Shown: positions 31,708-39,609, counted from the stretch's first letter. The stretch is DNA of 64,000 nucleotides from Albimonas sp963977235 (GCF_963977235.1 NZ_CAXBOD010000013.1:31592-95591), one strand, 5' to 3'. Program-made: numbers and translations. The notes: a model not told the origin generated them from the sequence alone.

Positions 31708-31836
31708 GCGAAGGTCCCATACGGTCACTGTCGGTCCCCTCGTCCGGCTCCTCCGGCTCTCTGCCTGCCCTGCGCCGGAGGCCGACCTTCGCAAAGCCGC
31801 ACACCTGCCGCCGCGAGCCTCTCGCGGCGGCTTTTT
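31708..31836 (+). ncRNA. Candidate structured small RNA ending in a terminator
   Basis: Two nested stems are visible: 31708-31716 pairs with 31784-31792 (nine bases, perfect) and, inside it, 31750-31757 pairs with 31774-31781 (eight bases, perfect). They are followed 15 bases later by a strong rho-independent terminator. No open frame explains the region. It lacks the GGAAGGAAGCA-type loop of the signal recognition particle RNA, and 6S RNA was not recognised. It could instead be the 3' end of the small-gene transcript. The 5' end is unknown. Confidence 0.4.
31807..31836 (+). terminator. Rho-independent terminator
   Basis: An 11-bp perfect GC-rich stem (31807-31817 with 31821-31831) with loop CCT is followed directly by TTTTT. 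The T-run is on the plus strand, so it ends a rightward transcript, although the gene to the right (31870-32340) points left. Confidence 0.85.
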
Positions 31837-31869
31837 CCTTTGAACGGGGGACGGCGAGACGCGGCGGGC

Positions 31870-32340
31870 TCAGCCCCGGGCGGCGTCGGACTCGCCTGCG
31901 GCCTGGTCCATCGCCTCCAGCGTCGCCTCCATCGCCAGCAGGATCGAGGCGTGGCGGTGCTTGTAGTCGCGGGCGGGCAGCAGGGCCTCGTAGCCCTCGA
32001 AGGGGGCGTCGGGGACCTCGCCGTCGGACTTGAGCATGGCGCGCAGCTGCTCGCGGGCCGTGGCGATCTCCTCGCGGGTGCGCCCCACGGCCTGGGCGCC
32101 GAGCACCGCGGCCGAGGCCTGGCCCAGCGCGCAGGCCTTCACGTCCTGGGCGAAGCGGGCGATCCTGCCGTCCTCGAGGTCCAGGTCCACCGTCACCGTC
32201 GAGCCGCAGACCGGGGAGCGGCGCTTGACGCTCGCCTGCGGGTCGCTCAGCCGCCCGGCGTGGGGAATCTCGGAGGCCAGCGCCAGGATGCGCCTGGAAT
32301 AGAGGCCGATCAGGTCCTGCTCTGCACTCGCGTCGGTCAT
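31870..32340 (-). CDS. NifU/IscU-like iron-sulfur scaffold family protein
   Basis: A 156-residue protein of the IscU/NifU N-terminal family, which assembles or handles iron-sulfur clusters. The conserved cysteines appear as SPVCGSTV near residue 45 and ACALGQAS near 90; the Asp of the first motif is replaced (CGS instead of CGD). The third usual Cys appears to be absent: YKHRHASI near residue 128 has His where the family often has RxxC. It is divergent from hisI with 102 bases between them. In alphaproteobacteria a similar gene often sits beside hisI. Confidence 0.82.
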   Translation of the reverse strand: MTDASAEQDLIGLYSRRILALASEIPHAGRLSDPQASVKRRSPVCGSTVTVDLDLEDGRIARFAQDVKACALGQASAAVLGAQAVGRTREEIATAREQLRAMLKSDGEVPDAPFEGYEALLPARDYKHRHASILLAMEATLEAMDQAAGESDAARG

Positions 32341-32442
32341 GGCGGTCCTTTCCGGCGCGCGGGGTCTGCGCCTCTGCCCCTAGATAGCGGCCTCGGTCGG
32401 AGTGTAAAAGACGCGGGCCCGCACGATAAGGAGACCCTGGTC

Positions 32443-32850
32443 TTGCCCCTGCCGCTTCCCGAGCCTGTCGACCCCGCCGCCCCCGCGCCGGCCTTCGACC
32501 CCGCAACGCTGCGCTGGGACGACAAGGGGCTGATCCCCGCCATCGCCCAGGACGCCGGCGACGGGACGGTGCTGATGGTCGCCTGGATGAACCGAGAGGC
32601 GCTGGCCGAGACGCTGGCCACGGGCCAGGTGACCTACTGGTCGCGCTCGCGCGCGCAGTTGTGGCGCAAGGGCGAGACCTCGGGCCACCGTCAGCGGCTG
32701 GTCGAGCTGCGGGTGGACTGCGACCGCGATGTGCTGCTGGCGCTGGTCGAGCAGACCGGCCCTGCCTGCCACACCAACCGCCGCTCGTGCTTCTACACCG
32801 CCGTGCGGGAGGGCGCCGAGGTCGAGATCCTGGCCCCCGTAGAGGCTTGA
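32443..32850 (+). CDS. hisI: Phosphoribosyl-AMP cyclohydrolase
   Basis: A 135-residue HisI, third step of histidine biosynthesis, opening the ring of phosphoribosyl-AMP with zinc and magnesium. MVAWMNREAL, TYWSRSRAQLWRKGETSGH, VDCDRDVLL and ACHTNRRSCFY are all family signatures, including the zinc-binding Cys residues. It is a stand-alone form without the HisE domain. The start is a TTG at 32443 nine bases after AAGGAG; no nearby ATG exists. The stop overlaps the TTG start of the following gene. Confidence 0.93.
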   Translation: MPLPLPEPVDPAAPAPAFDPATLRWDDKGLIPAIAQDAGDGTVLMVAWMNREALAETLATGQVTYWSRSRAQLWRKGETSGHRQRLVELRVDCDRDVLLALVEQTGPACHTNRRSCFYTAVREGAEVEILAPVEA

Positions 32851-33971
32851 GCGCCCCCTGGGACGCCGAGGGCCGCGCCGTCTGGGCCGAGCGGCTGAGC
32901 GGGCCGAACCTCAGGCGCCTGGCGCTGGGCCTGGGGATCGGGGCGACGGGCGGGTTCCTGTTTCACCTTGCCGGCGTGCCGCTGGCCTGGATGCTGGGGG
33001 CGCTGTTCTTCAACATGTTCGCGACTGTCGCGGGCGCGCCGGCCGACGTGCCGATCTGGCTGCGGATGATCTTCCTCTCGGTCGTGGGTCTGTTCCTGGG
33101 CGAGAGCTTCTCGGCCGCCGACGCCGAAAGCCTGTCGAAATGGCCCGCCACGCTGGCGATGGCGGTGCTCTACGTGCCGGTGGGCTGCGCGGTCTGCTAT
33201 GTGATGTTCCGCTGGCTGTCGCGGCTGGACCGGGCGACCTCGCTGCTGATCTCGATGCCCGGCGGGCTGACCGCGATCGCGATGTTCGCCGGCGAGGCGG
33301 GCTCGGACGAGCGACGGGTGGCGCTGTATCACTCGCTGCGGGTGGCGCTGGTGGTGGTGGCCGCGCCGATCGTGGCCTTCGGCTGGCTGGGGCTGAGCGC
33401 CCCCGAGCAGGCGCCCGAGCCCCATGGCGGGTTGCTGGAATGGGCGGATCTCGGCGCGCTGGCGGCGCTGGCGCTGCCGCTGATCTGGCTGTTCCGGCGG
33501 GTGAAGTTCCCGGTGCCCTACCTGATGGGGCCGCTGATCGCCTCGGCCGCGCTGCGCTTTCCCGGGGTGATCGACGGCGGGCTGCCGGGCTGGATGGTCG
33601 AGGCGGCGCTGGTGGTCACCGGCTCGTCGATCGGCACGCGCTTCCGGGGCGTGCCGCTGCGCTTCTTCGCCGAGACGGCGCTGTGGACGCTGCTGGGCAC
33701 GGTGCTGCTGATGATCGTCTCGGTCGGGTTCGCGGGGTTTGCGGCCTGGGCGCTGAGGATCGACCTGATCGCGGCGCTGCTGGCCTTCGCGCCGGGCGGG
33801 GTGGCCGAGATGTCGCTGATCGCGATCTCGATCGACGCGGACCCGGCCTTCGTGGCCACCCATCACCTGACGCGGATCTTCGCGGTGCTGTTCTCGCTGC
33901 CGCTGCTCTCGGGCCTGATCCGGCGGCTGATCATGGAAGACCGACGCGCGCGCGGATTTCCAAAGGAGTGA
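32847..33971 (+). CDS. AbrB/ammonia monooxygenase-like membrane protein
   Basis: A 374-residue membrane protein with about ten hydrophobic segments in two repeats, matching the family named AbrB or putative ammonia monooxygenase (names that do not reflect a proven role). LAGVPLAWMLGALFFNM and PVPYLMGPLIASAALRFPG are the two equivalent repeat motifs. ISMPGGLTAIAMFAGEAG and LLAFAPGGVAEMSLIAI are the paired glycine-rich helices. The TTG start at 32847 overlaps the hisI stop (TTGA). Its 3' end overlaps the convergent gluQ by 41 bases. Confidence 0.85.
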   Translation: MSAPWDAEGRAVWAERLSGPNLRRLALGLGIGATGGFLFHLAGVPLAWMLGALFFNMFATVAGAPADVPIWLRMIFLSVVGLFLGESFSAADAESLSKWPATLAMAVLYVPVGCAVCYVMFRWLSRLDRATSLLISMPGGLTAIAMFAGEAGSDERRVALYHSLRVALVVVAAPIVAFGWLGLSAPEQAPEPHGGLLEWADLGALAALALPLIWLFRRVKFPVPYLMGPLIASAALRFPGVIDGGLPGWMVEAALVVTGSSIGTRFRGVPLRFFAETALWTLLGTVLLMIVSVGFAGFAAWALRIDLIAALLAFAPGGVAEMSLIAISIDADPAFVATHHLTRIFAVLFSLPLLSGLIRRLIMEDRRARGFPKE

Positions 33972-34788
33972 GGCCGGCTTCGCGCAGTTCGTGAATGCCG
34001 GCGTCGCGGTCGCGTTTGGCCAGGCGCCGGCCGGCGGCGTCGCGGATCAGCCGGTGGTGGCGGTAGAGCGGCGTGGGCAGGTCCAGAAGCGCCTGCAGCA
34101 GGCGGTGGATCGGCGTGGCGGGGAACAGGTCGCGCCCGCGGGTGACATGGGTGACGCCCTGGAAGGCGTCGTCCACGACCACCGCCAGGTGATAGGCCGC
34201 GGCGCCGTCCTTGCGGGCCAGGACCACGTCGCCGCAACTGGTCTCAAGCCAGTCTGCGCGGAGGGGCTGCGCCCCGCGCTCGCCCTGCGGGCCTTCCTCG
34301 AGCTCGGTGAAGGCGAGCCGCGGGAGCGCCTGCGCGCCGCCCAGCGCCTCGATGGCGGCGGCCATGTCGAGGCGCAGCGCGTGGGGCGCGGCGGGATCCG
34401 GCGGATGGCGGCGGCAGGTGCCGGGGTAGACGGGACCGTCGGGCCCGCCCTCCTGCGGGGCGTCGAGCGCGGCGAGGATGTCCTTGCGGGTGCAGGCGCA
34501 GGGGTAGAGCAGGCCTCGGGATCGAAGGGTGGCGAGGGCCGCGGCGTAGGTGTCCGCGCGCTCGGACTGGCGCAGGATCGGGGACGGCCAGGCGAGGCCG
34601 AGCCAGGCGAGATCGTCCCCGATCGCCTGCTCGAACTCGGGACGGGCGCGGGCACGGTCGAGGTCCTCGATCCGCAGCAGGAAGCGGCCGCGCGCGGCGC
34701 GGGCGGCGTCATGGGACAGCATCGCCGAGAAGGCGTGGCCCAGGTGCAGGCGGCCGTTGGGGGAGGGGGCGAAACGCTCTGTGTGCAT
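33931..34788 (-). CDS. gluQ: Glutamyl-Q tRNA(Asp) synthetase
   Basis: A 285-residue truncated glutamyl-tRNA-synthetase paralogue that attaches glutamate to queuosine in tRNA(Asp). The class I signature is HLGH (residues 15-18) after RFAPSPNGRL; LLRIEDLDRAR follows. The zinc-binding Cys residues lie in YPCACTRK near 95 and GTCRRH near 122. The KMSKS loop is represented by LAKRDRD near 262. The protein stops after the catalytic core with no anticodon-binding domain, as expected. The last 41 bases overlap the convergent membrane-protein gene. Confidence 0.92.
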   Translation of the reverse strand: MHTERFAPSPNGRLHLGHAFSAMLSHDAARAARGRFLLRIEDLDRARARPEFEQAIGDDLAWLGLAWPSPILRQSERADTYAAALATLRSRGLLYPCACTRKDILAALDAPQEGGPDGPVYPGTCRRHPPDPAAPHALRLDMAAAIEALGGAQALPRLAFTELEEGPQGERGAQPLRADWLETSCGDVVLARKDGAAAYHLAVVVDDAFQGVTHVTRGRDLFPATPIHRLLQALLDLPTPLYRHHRLIRDAAGRRLAKRDRDAGIHELREAGLTPLEIRARVGLP

Positions 34789-35171
34789 CGGGCGGGAGGG
34801 AAGCCTGTGCGGGCGGGGCGGTCAAGGTGGGACGGAGGCGCCCTGCGGGCGGGCCTGGCCTGTGGCTGGCGGGGCGCCGGGAGGACGGGGCGGCGGAGCC
34901 TCCGGCGGAGCTCCTGACTCACCCGGGAACAGGGCCGCGCCTGTCCCCCGAAGCCGTCCGTCGCTTCTGATGCCTGAGCGACTCGCCCGCAGCGGTCAAG
35001 GACAAGCCCCCTGCGGGGGTCGCTGCGCGATCCTTGACCGCTGCGGACGAGTCGCTCTTTTCGGCATCAGCGACGGACGGCTCCGGGGAACAGGCGCTTC
35101 GCGAGGGGATCCTGGCGGGAGCGCAGGTTGCGGGTTGACGAGAGGCGCGAGGGGAAGGTCCTGTCGGCGGC
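34789..35171. other. Intergenic region filled by repeats
   Basis: This 383-base gap between gluQ and the DNA glycosylase gene holds no gene. Positions 34836-34878 resemble the right arm and flank of the inverted repeat at 26958-27034. Positions 34916-35108 are copy 1 of a long palindromic element also found at 38476-38670. Confidence 0.7.
34916..35108. repeat. Long palindromic repeat element, copy 1
   Basis: About 193 bases, nearly the whole of which folds into one hairpin: the left half up to about 35003 pairs with the right half from about 35031. The centre contains CCCCCTGCGGGGG. A second copy lies at 38476-38670. The inner stem differs between copies (CGCAGCGG here, CCCTCCGG there), but the opposite arm changes to match, so pairing is conserved. 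No open frame is supported inside. It could be a MITE-like or REP-like element or encode a structured RNA. Confidence 0.8.
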
Positions 35172-35804
35172 ATGAGCGTGGGACGGATCATCGAAACCGA
35201 GGCGTGCGTGGCCGAGGGGGCGGCGTGGCTGGCCGCCCGCGAGCCGCGGTTCGCGCGGGCGCTCGAGATTTGCGGGCCGCCGCCGCTGCGGCGAAGGGGC
35301 GACGGGTTCGAGGCGCTGTTGTCGGCCATCGTCTCGCAGCAGGTCTCGGTCGCCTCGGCGGCGGGGATCTGGGCGCGGGTGCAGGCGGCGGGGGCGACCT
35401 CAGCCGAGGCGGTGCGCGCGCTCGACGACGAGGGGCTGCGGGCGCTGGGGCTGTCGCGGCCCAAGGTGCGCTATGCCCGCGCGCTGGCGGAGTCGGGGTT
35501 CGACTTCGAGGCGCTGAGGGGGATGCCGGACGAGGACGCCATCGCGGCGCTGGACGCGTTGCCGGGAATCGGGCGCTGGACGGCGGAGGTGTATCTTCTG
35601 ACCTCTCTGGGGCGGGCGGACGTGTTCGCCCCCGGCGACCTGGCGCTTCAGGAGGCCGCGCGCCTGTTGTTCGAGCTGGACAAGCGCCCGGCCGAGAAGG
35701 ACTTCGCGGTCATGGCGCGCGACTGGTCGCCCTGGCGCGGGGTGGCGGCGCGGGTGCTTTGGGCCTACTACAGGGCGGCCAAGAACAGGGAAGGGATGAT
35801 CTGA
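35172..35804 (+). CDS. DNA-3-methyladenine glycosylase (HhH-GPD family)
   Basis: A 210-residue AlkA-like base-excision repair enzyme that removes alkylated bases from DNA. SAIVSQQVSVASAAGIW near residue 55 is the family start, and LPGIGRWTAEVYLL near 132 is the helix-hairpin-helix that grips DNA. The catalytic Asp lies in FAPGDLALQEA near 160. There is no N-terminal Ada or extra AlkA domain, so it is the short bacterial form. The stop overlaps the ATG of the esterase gene. Confidence 0.9.
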   Translation: MSVGRIIETEACVAEGAAWLAAREPRFARALEICGPPPLRRRGDGFEALLSAIVSQQVSVASAAGIWARVQAAGATSAEAVRALDDEGLRALGLSRPKVRYARALAESGFDFEALRGMPDEDAIAALDALPGIGRWTAEVYLLTSLGRADVFAPGDLALQEAARLLFELDKRPAEKDFAVMARDWSPWRGVAARVLWAYYRAAKNREGMI

Positions 35805-36460
35805 TGGCGGCTCTTACGGGACCCTCGCTGCCGGCGAAATCGGGCGAGGCGAAATCGGCGGCGGTGTTCCTGCACGGCTATGGCGCGGACGGGCCGGACC
35901 TGCTGGGGCTGGGCGACGTCCTGGCCGACCACCTGCCCGACACCGCCTTCTACGCCCCCAACGCGCCCGAGCGCAGCACGATGAACCCGATGGGCTACCA
36001 GTGGTTCCCGATCCCGCGCATGGACGGCTCGACCGAGGCGCAACGGGCGGCCTCGATGGCGGTCTCGATCGGGCTGGTGAACGACTATCTCGACGCGATC
36101 CTGGCCGAGACCGGGCTGCCGGCCGACAAGCTGGCGCTGATCGGCTTCAGCCAGGGCACGATGATGTCCCTGCACGTGGCCCCGCGGCGCAAGGAGCAGC
36201 TGGGCTGCGTGGTCGGCTTCTCGGGCATGCTGCTCTCGCCCGAGACGCTGGCCTCAGAGATCGTTACGAAGCCCCCGGTGCTGCTCGCCCATGGCGAGGC
36301 CGACCCGATGGTGCCCTTCGAGAACATGGAGCTGGCCGCGCGCGGCCTCGCCGAGGCGGGGATCGATGTGCGGGTCCTGCCGTGCCCCAATGTGCAGCAT
36401 TCGATCTCGCCCGAGGGGCTGGGCGCGGCGCTGCAGATGCTCAAGACCCATATCGCCTGA
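35804..36460 (+). CDS. Alpha/beta hydrolase, phospholipase/carboxylesterase family
   Basis: A 218-residue serine esterase. The oxyanion region is FLHGYGADGPDLL near residue 23, the nucleophile elbow is GFSQG near 113, the acid is in HGEADPMVPF near 167, and the catalytic His is in VQHSISPEGL near 200. The usual substrates of the family are short acyl esters. It has no signal peptide and is probably cytoplasmic. It is co-transcribed with the DNA glycosylase, whose stop overlaps its start by one base (TGATG). Confidence 0.9.
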   Translation: MAALTGPSLPAKSGEAKSAAVFLHGYGADGPDLLGLGDVLADHLPDTAFYAPNAPERSTMNPMGYQWFPIPRMDGSTEAQRAASMAVSIGLVNDYLDAILAETGLPADKLALIGFSQGTMMSLHVAPRRKEQLGCVVGFSGMLLSPETLASEIVTKPPVLLAHGEADPMVPFENMELAARGLAEAGIDVRVLPCPNVQHSISPEGLGAALQMLKTHIA

Positions 36461-36596
36461 CCCCGGATGCCGCGGGGCGAGGGCGCCAAGCCCTTGTTCC
36501 CGCGGACCGATCCGCGACCCCGCCGACGTCGTCAAGTCGTCGCATTGCGCTGGTAGACCTCTGTGTGCGGCGGATGGGCTCCCAGCATCTGGAGTG

Positions 36597-36624
36597 TTGC
36601 GCGACGTCATCCGCCAGATATAGT
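36597..36624 (+). promoter_or_regulatory. Promoter candidate upstream of the HNH nuclease gene
   Basis: TTGCGC at 36597-36602, 16 bases, then TATAGT at 36619-36624. Transcription would start near 36631, just before a perfect palindrome at 36636-36661. Confidence 0.5.
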
Positions 36625-36635
36625 CCTGTTACCTA

Positions 36636-36661
36636 CCGGGACGGGACGCGTCCCGTCCCGG
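36636..36661. promoter_or_regulatory. Perfect 26-bp palindrome in the HNH gene leader
   Basis: A fully self-complementary 26-base sequence centred on ACGCGT lies at 36636-36661 (arms of CCGGGACGGGACG), right after the predicted start of transcription and 34 bases before the GTG. It is a candidate operator for a dimeric repressor or a 5' hairpin that affects translation. Confidence 0.6.
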
Positions 36662-36695
36662 CGGAACTGGAACGTCGGGACGGGAGACCTGTCGG

Positions 36696-37283
36696 GTGCG
36701 CAACGACCCCTACACCACCCAGTTCGTGCGAAGTCCGGCGCGGCTGAAGGAGCATCCCGCGCTGGTGCTCAACGCCGACTATCGGCCGCTGAGCTACTTC
36801 CCGCTGTCGCTCTGGCCCTGGCAGGAGGCGGTGAAGGCCGCCTTCCTCGATCGGGTGACCATCGTGGCCGAATACGACGAGGTGGCGCGCTCGCCCAGCC
36901 TCGAGATCCGGCTGCCCTCGGTGGTGGTGCTGCGCGACTACGTGAAGCCGGCGCGGCTCGCGGCCTTCACCCGCTTCAACCTGTTCCTGCGCGACGAGTT
37001 CCGCTGCCAGTATTGCGGCGCCAAGGGGGACCTGACCTTCGACCACGTGATCCCGCGCGCCGCGGGCGGGCGGACCACCTGGGAGAACGTCGTCGCCGCC
37101 TGCGGGCCGTGCAACCTGCGCAAGGGCTCGCGGTCGCTGCGCGAGGCGGGGATGCGGCTGTTCAAGCCCGCCGGCCGCCCCACCGCCGGCCAGTTGCAGA
37201 ACGTGGGGCGCAAGTTCCCGCCCAACCACCTGCACGAGACCTGGCTCGATTACCTCTACTGGGACGCCGAGCTGGAGCCCTGA
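36696..37283 (+). CDS. HNH endonuclease family protein
   Basis: A 195-residue protein with a C-terminal HNH nuclease domain. The zinc-binding pairs are CQYCG near residue 105 and CGPCN near 137; the active-site region is LTFDHVIPRAAGG near 113, with the Asn in TTWENVVAAC. The first 90 residues (LVLNADYRPLSYFPLSLWPW) are a common partner segment in stand-alone bacterial HNH proteins. The GTG start at 36696 follows GGGAGA. The family is widespread in Rhodobacterales; its cellular role is unclear. Confidence 0.87.
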   Translation: MRNDPYTTQFVRSPARLKEHPALVLNADYRPLSYFPLSLWPWQEAVKAAFLDRVTIVAEYDEVARSPSLEIRLPSVVVLRDYVKPARLAAFTRFNLFLRDEFRCQYCGAKGDLTFDHVIPRAAGGRTTWENVVAACGPCNLRKGSRSLREAGMRLFKPAGRPTAGQLQNVGRKFPPNHLHETWLDYLYWDAELEP

Positions 37284-37293
37284 ATGCGTCCGA

Positions 37294-37794
37294 TCACGCG
37301 CTCCGCCTGAGGGAGGCGATCCACAGGCCGGCGAGGATCAGCGACAGGATCCCGTTCCACGAGGCCATCGACAGGCCCATCAGGCTCCAGGCGACGTCGT
37401 CGCAGCGCACCAGCGGGGCGTTGTGGATCGCGGCCAGCAGGTCGTCGGTCGACATGCCCGCGCCGACGGAGGACGAGCACTCGGTCGGGCCCTCCCACCA
37501 GCCGCGCTCGACGCCTGTGTGCATAAGGGCGACGCCCGCGCCGAGCAGCATCGCCAGCGCGCCCGCGGCGCGGATCGCGCGCAGCCCGCGCAGCACGGGG
37601 ACCAGCAGCAGCGCCCCCAGAACGATCGCCAGCGCATGGGGCCAGCGCTGCCAGATGCACATCTCGCACGGCGGCAGGCCGCCGACATGCTGGAACAGGA
37701 AGGCGCCCGCCAGCAGACCCGCGGAGCCGGCGGCGGCGAGGCCCGCAAGGTAGGTCTGGACGGTCTCGGGCAGGGGGGCGGCGCGGGCGCTCAA
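37294..37794 (-). CDS. dsbB: Disulfide bond formation protein B family
   Basis: A 166-residue four-helix membrane protein of the DsbB family, which re-oxidises DsbA and passes electrons to quinones. The first catalytic pair is CEMC (GGLPPCEMCIWQRWPH) near residue 36; the second pair is Cys in GPTECSSS and Cys in LVRCDDVAWS. The start is a TTG at 37794 that overlaps the stop of the upstream DedA-like gene (TTGA). A DsbA-type protein is encoded at 49608-50417, which could be its partner. Confidence 0.88.
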   Translation of the reverse strand: MSARAAPLPETVQTYLAGLAAAGSAGLLAGAFLFQHVGGLPPCEMCIWQRWPHALAIVLGALLLVPVLRGLRAIRAAGALAMLLGAGVALMHTGVERGWWEGPTECSSSVGAGMSTDDLLAAIHNAPLVRCDDVAWSLMGLSMASWNGILSLILAGLWIASLRRSA

Positions 37795-38372
37795 ATGGCG
37801 TACTTCACGATGGCGAAGCCTCCGATCAGCAGGACGACCGAGACGGTCGCAACCAGCCCCAGCCGCCGGTCGATGAAGTCGCGGATCGGCTCGCCGAAGC
37901 GGTAGAGAAGCGCGGCGATGATGAAGAACCGCAGGCCGCGCGCGAGGATCGAGGTCGCCATGAACAGGGCGAAGTTCAAACCCGTGACGCCTGAAAAGAT
38001 CGTGATGACCTTGTAGGGGAAGGGCGTGACGCCCGCGATCAGCACCGCCCAGAAGCCCTGGTCGTTGTAGGAGCCGGCCAGCGCGTCGAAGGCGCCGTCC
38101 TTGTGGTAGAATTCCAGCACCGGGCGGCCGACGCTGTCGAACAGCTCGTGGCCGATATAGTAGCCCAGCGCCCCGCCCATCACCGAGGAGGCCGTGCAGA
38201 CCGCCGCGATCAGCCAGGCGCGATGGGGGGCGGCGATGATCATCGGGATCATCAGCACGTCCGGCGGGATCGGGAACATCGAGCTCTCGATGAAGCTGAC
38301 CACGGCCAGCGTCCAGAGCGCATAGGGCGTTTCCGCCTGGCGCAGCACCCAGTTGTAGAGCGGTCTGATCAT
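37791..38372 (-). CDS. YqaA/DedA-like (SNARE-associated) membrane protein
   Basis: A 193-residue membrane protein of the YqaA branch of the DedA/VTT superfamily, a group linked to lipid flipping across membranes. VVSFIESSMFPIPPDVLMIP near residue 24 is the conserved re-entrant motif and FPYKVITIFSGVTGLNFALF near 120 the second. About five hydrophobic segments are seen. It is the first gene of an operon with dsbB. Confidence 0.88.
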   Translation of the reverse strand: MIRPLYNWVLRQAETPYALWTLAVVSFIESSMFPIPPDVLMIPMIIAAPHRAWLIAAVCTASSVMGGALGYYIGHELFDSVGRPVLEFYHKDGAFDALAGSYNDQGFWAVLIAGVTPFPYKVITIFSGVTGLNFALFMATSILARGLRFFIIAALLYRFGEPIRDFIDRRLGLVATVSVVLLIGGFAIVKYAI

Positions 38373-38475
38373 GGACGGGAGCGTTAGCCATCCCGGCGGG
38401 GGCTGTCCACGCGGCGAAGGGGGGTGCGGCGATGGGCGCCGAGAGGAACCGAGAGGAAGAGAGAGGCCGCTTCGG

Positions 38476-38670
38476 GACTCACCAGGAAACAGGGCCGCGC
38501 CTGTTCCCCGGAGCCGTCCGTCGCTTCTGATGCCTGAGCGACTCGCCCCCTCCGGTCAAGGACAAGCCCCCTGCGGGGGTCGCCTGCGGCGATCCCTGAC
38601 CGGAGGGGACGAGTCGCTCTGATCGGCATCAGCGACGGACGGCTCCGGGAAACAGGCGCTTCGCGAGGGG
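38476..38670. repeat. Long palindromic repeat element, copy 2
   Basis: About 195 bases, closely matching 34916-35108 over the full length. The left half (about 38485-38562) pairs with the right half (about 38592-38658), for instance GAGCGACTCG with CGAGTCGCTC, and GCCGTCCGTCGCT with GCGACGGACGGC. The inner stem CCCTCCGGTCA pairs with TGACCGGAGGG and differs from copy 1 by matched changes in both arms. The ends (GACTCACC and TTCGCGAGGGG) coincide in both copies. Confidence 0.8.
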
Positions 38671-38746
38671 GTCGGAGGGGAGCCGCCGAGGCCGGGCGTC
38701 GGAGGGGCGCCAGCGGGGAATCGGGCGCCTCAGGGACGGCGGGTGC

Positions 38747-38767
38747 GCCCCGGGCTTGACCCGGGGC
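38747..38767. repeat. GCCCCGGG palindrome, copy 2
   Basis: Identical in 21 bases to the copy at 3658-3678 (stem GCCCCGGG, loop CTTGA). It lies 50 bases after the rlmE stop and could also help end that transcript. Confidence 0.7.
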
Positions 38768-38816
38768 CTCGCGGGCGACGCGCGGGGGAAGCGGATGTCG
38801 GGAGAGGGGCCTGGCG

Positions 38817-39593
38817 TCAGCCCAGCGGGCCGGCCTCGGGGTCGTCTTCCTCAGATGCGGTGCGGGGGGCGCCGCGGAAGCCGGTGGCGAGCACATACAT
38901 CTCGGCCGAATCCTTGCGGCTCGAGGGCGGCTTGATGTGGCGCACCGTCTCGAAGTTCGACTTCAGCATCCCCAGCAGATCCGCCTCGGAGCCGCCCTGC
39001 AGGGTCTTGGCCAGGAACGCGCCGCCGGGCTTGAGCACGTCGGTGGCGAACCAGGCCGCGGCCTCGCACAGCGCCATGATCCGCAGGTGATCGGTCGCCC
39101 GGTGACCCGAGGCGGAGGCCGCCATGTCCGAGAGGACCGCGTCCGCCGGTCCGCCGAGCGCGGCCTTCACCGCCGCCTCGGCGCCCTCCTCGAGGAAATC
39201 CATCTGCAGCAGGTCGCAGCCGGGCAGGGCGTCGACTTCCTGGATGTCCACGCCCAGAACCTGGCCGCGCGGGCGGTTGGGCCGCGCGCCGTCGGCGTTG
39301 GTCTTCTTGACCGCCACCTGCAGCCAGCCGCCGGGGGCGCAGCCGAGGTCGACGATGCAGCCGCCGGTCTTGAGGAACGGGTGCTTCTCCTCGATCTCGA
39401 GCAGCTTGAAGGCGGCGCGGCCGCGATAGCCCTCGCGCTTGGCGCGCTGCACGTAGGGGTCGTTGAGCTGCCGCTCCAGCCAGCGGGTCGAGGAGAGGCG
39501 CCGGCCCTTGGCGGTCTTCACCCGCGTCTTCAGTTCCCGCGCGCCGCGCCCGGAGGGTCCGCCCCCGCCGCCGTCGCTCTTGCCGCCGCTCAT
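38817..39593 (-). CDS. rlmE: 23S rRNA 2'-O-methyltransferase RlmE (FtsJ)
   Basis: A 258-residue RlmE, which methylates the ribose of U2552 in 23S rRNA using S-adenosylmethionine. The family's N-terminal RAKREGYRGRAAFKLLEIEE contains the first catalytic Lys; VDLGCAPGGW near residue 83 binds the cofactor; VLSDMAASASGH near 153 holds the catalytic Asp; and FLAKTLQGG near 195 the second Lys. The N-terminus has a glycine-rich extension and the C-terminus an acidic tail (ASEEDDPEA). It follows a Ppx/GppA gene on the same strand. Confidence 0.93.
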   Translation of the reverse strand: MSGGKSDGGGGGPSGRGARELKTRVKTAKGRRLSSTRWLERQLNDPYVQRAKREGYRGRAAFKLLEIEEKHPFLKTGGCIVDLGCAPGGWLQVAVKKTNADGARPNRPRGQVLGVDIQEVDALPGCDLLQMDFLEEGAEAAVKAALGGPADAVLSDMAASASGHRATDHLRIMALCEAAAWFATDVLKPGGAFLAKTLQGGSEADLLGMLKSNFETVRHIKPPSSRKDSAEMYVLATGFRGAPRTASEEDDPEAGPLG

Positions 39594-39609
39594 GGCCTGG
39601 TCCGTCTTA

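Larger units (their letters stand above)
38373..38816. other. Intergenic region with repeats, no gene
   Basis: This 444-base gap lies between the DedA-like start and the end of rlmE. It contains copy 2 of the long palindromic element (38476-38670) and copy 2 of the GCCCCGGG palindrome (38747-38767). No supported open frame. Confidence 0.7.

Noticed and set aside
31708..31836. Reading the structured region as signal recognition particle RNA or 6S RNA
   Set aside because: The conserved GGAAGGAAGCA-type apical loop is absent and the long rod of 6S RNA is not seen; kept only as an unnamed candidate.
34916..35108. Coding frames inside the long palindromic element
   Set aside because: Frames crossing the hairpin are not conserved in frame between the two copies and lack ribosome sites; the conservation follows base pairing instead.
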